Assembly: GCA_045634305.1 (NCBI GenBank)
Contig: JAZQZZ010000049.1
Coordinates: 124,001 to 188,000 of the forward strand
DNA length: 64,000 nucleotides
Reading direction: 5' to 3'
DNA from: HGM04593 sp045634305
GTDB lineage: Bacteria; Bacteroidota; Bacteroidia; Bacteroidales; Bacteroidaceae
Below, in pieces: positions 60,660 through 64,000 of the stretch; position 1 is the stretch's first letter, and every line of letters starts with the position of its first letter. The notes beneath the pieces are model-generated. The model was not told the DNA's origin and did not search any database. It worked only from the letters and a program-made list of their open reading frames with translations. The translations under genes and the position numbers were made by a program.

Positions 60660-63600
60660 ATGAAAAGAGTGCTATTTCTATTGACCTTTATCTTTATGGG
60701 TATTGGTATGGCAACAGCGCAGACCACAACTATCACAGGTAAGGTTACCTCTGAAGCTGATGGCGAGCCTGTTTTCGGCGCTTCTGTATTCGTAGTCGGT
60801 ACCTCTGTGGGTGCCGGTACTGATATGGACGGTAATTTTACAATTGAAAATGTGCCTGCAACAGCTACTACTATCCGTGTATCATACGTTGGTATGACAA
60901 CACAGGAGGTACAGATTGTAAGAGGTAAGCCAATGCGAGTTATGCTCGTTGAAGAAGGTGTTACTCTCGACGACGTTGTTGTTGTTGCTTATGGTACAGC
61001 TAAGAAATCGGCGTTTACAGGTTCTGCTTCAGTCGTAAAGGCAGAGAACATTGAGAAGCGTCAGGTTTCTAACATCACAAACGCCCTCTCAGGTGCTATC
61101 GCCGGTGTGCAGATCACAAGCTCAAACGGTCAGCCTGGTGTTTCTGCTACAGTACGCGTTCGTGGTGTAGGTTCGCTCAATGCGGGTAACGACCCATTGT
61201 ATGTTGTTGACGGTATGCCTTTCGACGGTGATATCTCATCTATCAACCCTGCCGATATCGAGAGCATGTCAGTGTTGAAGGATGCTGCTGCTTCTGCTCT
61301 TTACGGTGCACGTGGTGCCAACGGTGTCATCATGGTTACAACAAAGAAGGGTAACAGCGGTAACGCACGTGTATCTTTCGATGCAAAGTGGGGTGTTAAC
61401 CAGCGTCAGATTGGCAAGTACGATGTAATGGAGTCTGCAAACCAGTACATGGAGACTCTCTACAAGGCTTTCTACAACGAGGCTATCTACAGCCTTGGCC
61501 ACTCACCGCTCAATGCACACAACTATGCTAACAACGAGTTGTTCCCAGCGCTCGGTTATCAGATGTACAGCCTCAATGGTGCCAACGGTCTTATCGGTCT
61601 TGACGGTAAGGTTGACCCACGCGCTACACTCGGTTACAGCGACGGTAAGTACTATTATACACCCGATGACTGGACAGCAGGTATGATCGACAGCCAGATG
61701 CGTCAGGAGTACAACTTCTCTGTAGCAGGTGGTACAGACAAGGTTAACTACTACTTCTCTGCAGGTTACCTCGAGGATGGCGGTATCATCGAGAACTCTG
61801 GTTTCGACCGTCTCTCTACACGTTTGAATGCTGACTACCAGGCTAAGAAGTGGTTGAAGGTTGGTGCAAGTCTCGCTTACACAAACAGCACAAGCCGTTA
61901 TCCCGGTGAGCAGACAAACACTGCTTCTTCAATGAATGCATTCTACATTGCCAACGACATCGCTCCTGTTTATCCTTTCTATGTACGTAATGCCGATGGC
62001 TCTTACGCTATTGATGCAACTACAGGTGACAGAATCTATGACTACGGTGATGGTTCTTCAACAAACAGCACACGTAACTTCATGTCAATTGCCAACCCGA
62101 TGAGTGACCTTCTCTACAACACCGAGGAGTACCTCATGGACATCTTCAATGGTAAGTGGTTTGCCGAGATTACTCCTGTAAAGGGTCTCAGATTGACAGC
62201 ATCGCTCGGTACACACATCGACAATACACGTTACCACAATATCGGTAACGCACGTTATGGCCAGAGCGCACAGTACGGTGGTACTGCATCACAGCAGCAG
62301 ATTCGTACATTCTCTTTCAACCAGCAGTATCTTGCAAACTATAACAAGACATTCGGTAGAAATACTTTTGACCTTACACTCGGTTACGAGGCATACAACT
62401 ACAACAGCGAGAACGTATACGCTAATGGTCAGAACCTCTACAAGCCAAACGACTTCACAATCAACAATACAATTGACCAGAAGCGTGGCGGCGGTTCATA
62501 CACAGAGTATGCTACACGCGGTTTCTTCGGCCGTTTGAACTATGACTATGCCGAGAAGTACTTCATCAGCGGTTCTTATCGTCGCGATGCTTCTTCACGT
62601 TTCCATCCCGATAACCGTTGGGGTAACTTCTGGTCAGCATCAGCTGCATGGGTACTCAGCAAGGAGAATTTCATGAAGGAGGCGTCTTGGATCGACATCT
62701 TGAAGATCAAGGCTTCTTTCGGTCAGCAGGGTAACGACAACATCGGTAACTTCTATGCTTACCTCGACCAGTACACAGTAACAGGTGCAAACGGCGTGTT
62801 CTCGGACGGTCTCTTGGCTTACAAGGGTAACCCAGAGTTGACATGGGAGAAATCAAACGCATACAATGCAGGTATCGACTTCTCATTCTTCAAGGGTAAG
62901 TTGAGCGGTACTGTCGAGTACTTCGGCCGTCGCACAAGCGACATGCTCGACTACAAGGCGGTTGCTCCATCTAATGGTTACAGCTCAATCCCTGTGAACG
63001 TTGGTTCAATGACAAACAGCGGTGTTGAAATCGAGCTTAACTCTACAGTTATCGATACACGTAACTTCAAGTGGGATATCTTTGCGAATGCAACATTCCA
63101 GAAGAACGTAATCAACGAACTGGCTCCTGAGTACAAGGGTGAGTATATCAGCGGTACAACTATCTACCGTGAGGGTGAGTCACGTTGGCAGTACTATATG
63201 CCTCGTTACGCAGGTGTAGACCCACACACAGGTCTTGCACTCTACTATGCAAAGACTGATGCCGACGCTTACTTCCAGAAGACTATGAGCGCCGATGAGT
63301 ACAACGCTCTTACAGCTGAGGGTAATGAGGACGCATATGAGGCTGCAGTTGAGGCATACAAGAAGAATCCTGAGGTATATGTAACATCTGACTACAACGT
63401 TGCTCAGAAGACAGGCCGTGAGGCTACAGGTGACATCGCTCCCGATGTATACGGTGGTTTCGGTACAGGTCTTGAGTTCTTCGGCTTCGACCTCTCAGTT
63501 CAGTTCTCATATCAGTTAGGCGGTATGCTCTATGACAACTCATACGCATCATCAATGCACGGTGGTATTGCATCATCTGTCGGCCGCAACTGGCACAACG

Positions 63601-63929
63601 ACATTGCAAACGCTTGGACACCTGAGAACCGTTTCACAGACGTTCCACGTTTGAACCACAGCGACAAGTATGCGAACTCTTTGTCAGACCGCTTCTTGGT
63701 ATCATCTAATTTCCTCTCATTGAACAATATCACATTCGGTTACACATTCCCCAAGAAGTGGATGCGTGCAATCGGTTTGAACTCAATCCGCATCTACGGT
63801 GCTGCCGACAATGTAGCTTTGTTCACAGCTCGCAAGGGTCTTGACCCACGTAAGGGAACTACATCTGTCAATGCTTCTACCTACAGCGCATTGCGTACAA
63901 TCTCTGGTGGTATCAAGGTAACATTCTAA
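60660..63929 (+). CDS. SusC/RagA-type TonB-dependent outer-membrane receptor
   Basis: 1089 residues with signal peptide cleavage near ATAQ. A carboxypeptidase-regulatory-like domain (about 22-105) starts ITGKVTSEADGEPVFGASVFV and is followed by a TonB-box-like DDVVVVAYGTAKK near 104-117. The plug domain (about 115-225) has LSGAIAGVQITSSNGQPG, VRVRGVGSLNAGNDPLYVVDG and DAAASALYGARGANGVIMVTTKKG. The rest is a 22-strand type barrel ending GIKVTF. It imports glycans or peptides with a SusD lipoprotein, whose gene begins next. Codon use is strongly biased, suggesting high expression. No sigma/anti-sigma or sensor gene is adjacent. Confidence 0.95.
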   Translation: MKRVLFLLTFIFMGIGMATAQTTTITGKVTSEADGEPVFGASVFVVGTSVGAGTDMDGNFTIENVPATATTIRVSYVGMTTQEVQIVRGKPMRVMLVEEGVTLDDVVVVAYGTAKKSAFTGSASVVKAENIEKRQVSNITNALSGAIAGVQITSSNGQPGVSATVRVRGVGSLNAGNDPLYVVDGMPFDGDISSINPADIESMSVLKDAAASALYGARGANGVIMVTTKKGNSGNARVSFDAKWGVNQRQIGKYDVMESANQYMETLYKAFYNEAIYSLGHSPLNAHNYANNELFPALGYQMYSLNGANGLIGLDGKVDPRATLGYSDGKYYYTPDDWTAGMIDSQMRQEYNFSVAGGTDKVNYYFSAGYLEDGGIIENSGFDRLSTRLNADYQAKKWLKVGASLAYTNSTSRYPGEQTNTASSMNAFYIANDIAPVYPFYVRNADGSYAIDATTGDRIYDYGDGSSTNSTRNFMSIANPMSDLLYNTEEYLMDIFNGKWFAEITPVKGLRLTASLGTHIDNTRYHNIGNARYGQSAQYGGTASQQQIRTFSFNQQYLANYNKTFGRNTFDLTLGYEAYNYNSENVYANGQNLYKPNDFTINNTIDQKRGGGSYTEYATRGFFGRLNYDYAEKYFISGSYRRDASSRFHPDNRWGNFWSASAAWVLSKENFMKEASWIDILKIKASFGQQGNDNIGNFYAYLDQYTVTGANGVFSDGLLAYKGNPELTWEKSNAYNAGIDFSFFKGKLSGTVEYFGRRTSDMLDYKAVAPSNGYSSIPVNVGSMTNSGVEIELNSTVIDTRNFKWDIFANATFQKNVINELAPEYKGEYISGTTIYREGESRWQYYMPRYAGVDPHTGLALYYAKTDADAYFQKTMSADEYNALTAEGNEDAYEAAVEAYKKNPEVYVTSDYNVAQKTGREATGDIAPDVYGGFGTGLEFFGFDLSVQFSYQLGGMLYDNSYASSMHGGIASSVGRNWHNDIANAWTPENRFTDVPRLNHSDKYANSLSDRFLVSSNFLSLNNITFGYTFPKKWMRAIGLNSIRIYGAADNVALFTARKGLDPRKGTTSVNASTYSALRTISGGIKVTF

Positions 63930-63949
63930 TAATTTAAATGCGAATAATT

Positions 63950-64000
63950 ATGAAGAACTTTAAATATAAATTCATTGCGTCGGCGTTCGCGGCTCTTGCT
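63950..64000 (+). CDS. SusD/RagB family lipoprotein, first codons only
   Basis: Begins MKNFKYKFIASAFAALA, a signal peptide start, 20 bases after susC, and is cut by the window edge. SusC genes are almost always followed by susD, so the identification rests on context. Confidence 0.65.
   Translation, partial: MKNFKYKFIASAFAALA

Noticed and set aside
1..64000. tRNA, rRNA, prophage or insertion sequence
   Set aside because: Intergenic regions were scanned by eye for cloverleaf-like arms, conserved rRNA motifs and transposase or integrase genes; nothing convincing was found.

Overview
The window is chromosomal DNA of a Bacteroidales bacterium (Bacteroidota). The supporting evidence is a SusC/RagA receptor followed by the start of a SusD-type gene, PorQ of the type IX secretion system, a Porin_10-type porin, DUF4421, DUF4468 and DUF4476 proteins, a DAHP synthase/chorismate mutase fusion, coexisting ATP- and PPi-dependent phosphofructokinases, and promoters of the Bacteroidota form TTG-N19..21-TAnnTTTG. 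I cannot assign a genus; a gut or oral Bacteroidaceae/Prevotellaceae-like organism fits. I saw no tRNA or rRNA gene, insertion sequence or prophage.

Layout. 1-5.6 kb (minus): a truncated Mur-ligase-like gene, an alpha/beta hydrolase, a secreted protein with a sorting-type tail, and a large secreted GH31 glycosidase. 5.8-8.4 kb: mutS2, followed by a MITE-like inverted-repeat element. 8.5-10.3 kb (minus): menA and a bile-acid:sodium-symporter-family transporter. 10.5-12.7 kb: two uncharacterised cytoplasmic proteins, one with Sel1-like repeats and a DUF3846-like tail. 12.8-18.3 kb: a type II-C CRISPR-Cas9 locus with cas9, cas1 and cas2 overlapping on the minus strand. A tracrRNA is divergent from cas9, and only a single CRISPR repeat lies beyond cas2. 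A small structured RNA and a small membrane peptide sit next to it.

18.4-31.5 kb is mostly housekeeping: a DUF349 protein, a periplasmic esterase, mgtE, rsmA, a flippase-like membrane protein, pepD, a DUF3332 lipoprotein, meaB, 5-formyl-THF cyclo-ligase, pfkA, ispH and cmk. porQ follows at 31.6 kb and a TonB protein at 32.8 kb. 33.6-39.3 kb is one plus-strand operon: polyprenyl synthetase, an unknown gene, tatD, DAHP synthase/chorismate mutase, and a metal/cobalamin-type ABC binding protein plus permease with no ATPase. 39.3-43.5 kb is ilvD-ilvB-ilvN behind a Val/Ile leader peptide and terminator that look like an attenuator.

43.7-54.9 kb is rich in envelope genes: a repeat-rich secreted protein, an FadL-like barrel, a five-gene minus operon (DUF4468, a 56-residue membrane protein, porin, Gfo/Idh/MocA oxidoreductase, DUF4421), PASTA protein-rluD, a DUF4476 protein and a GH25 muramidase. 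54.9-64.0 kb holds PPi-phosphofructokinase, a small conserved protein, a large amidase/golvesin-like secreted protein, a 0.7-kb repeat-bearing intergenic region, and susC with the first codons of susD.

The most notable signal is the CRISPR-Cas9 locus. All protein genes and the tracrRNA look intact, yet the array is reduced to one repeat, and that repeat contains a complete host-type promoter. The ilv attenuator and the MITE-like intergenic element are the next most interesting points.
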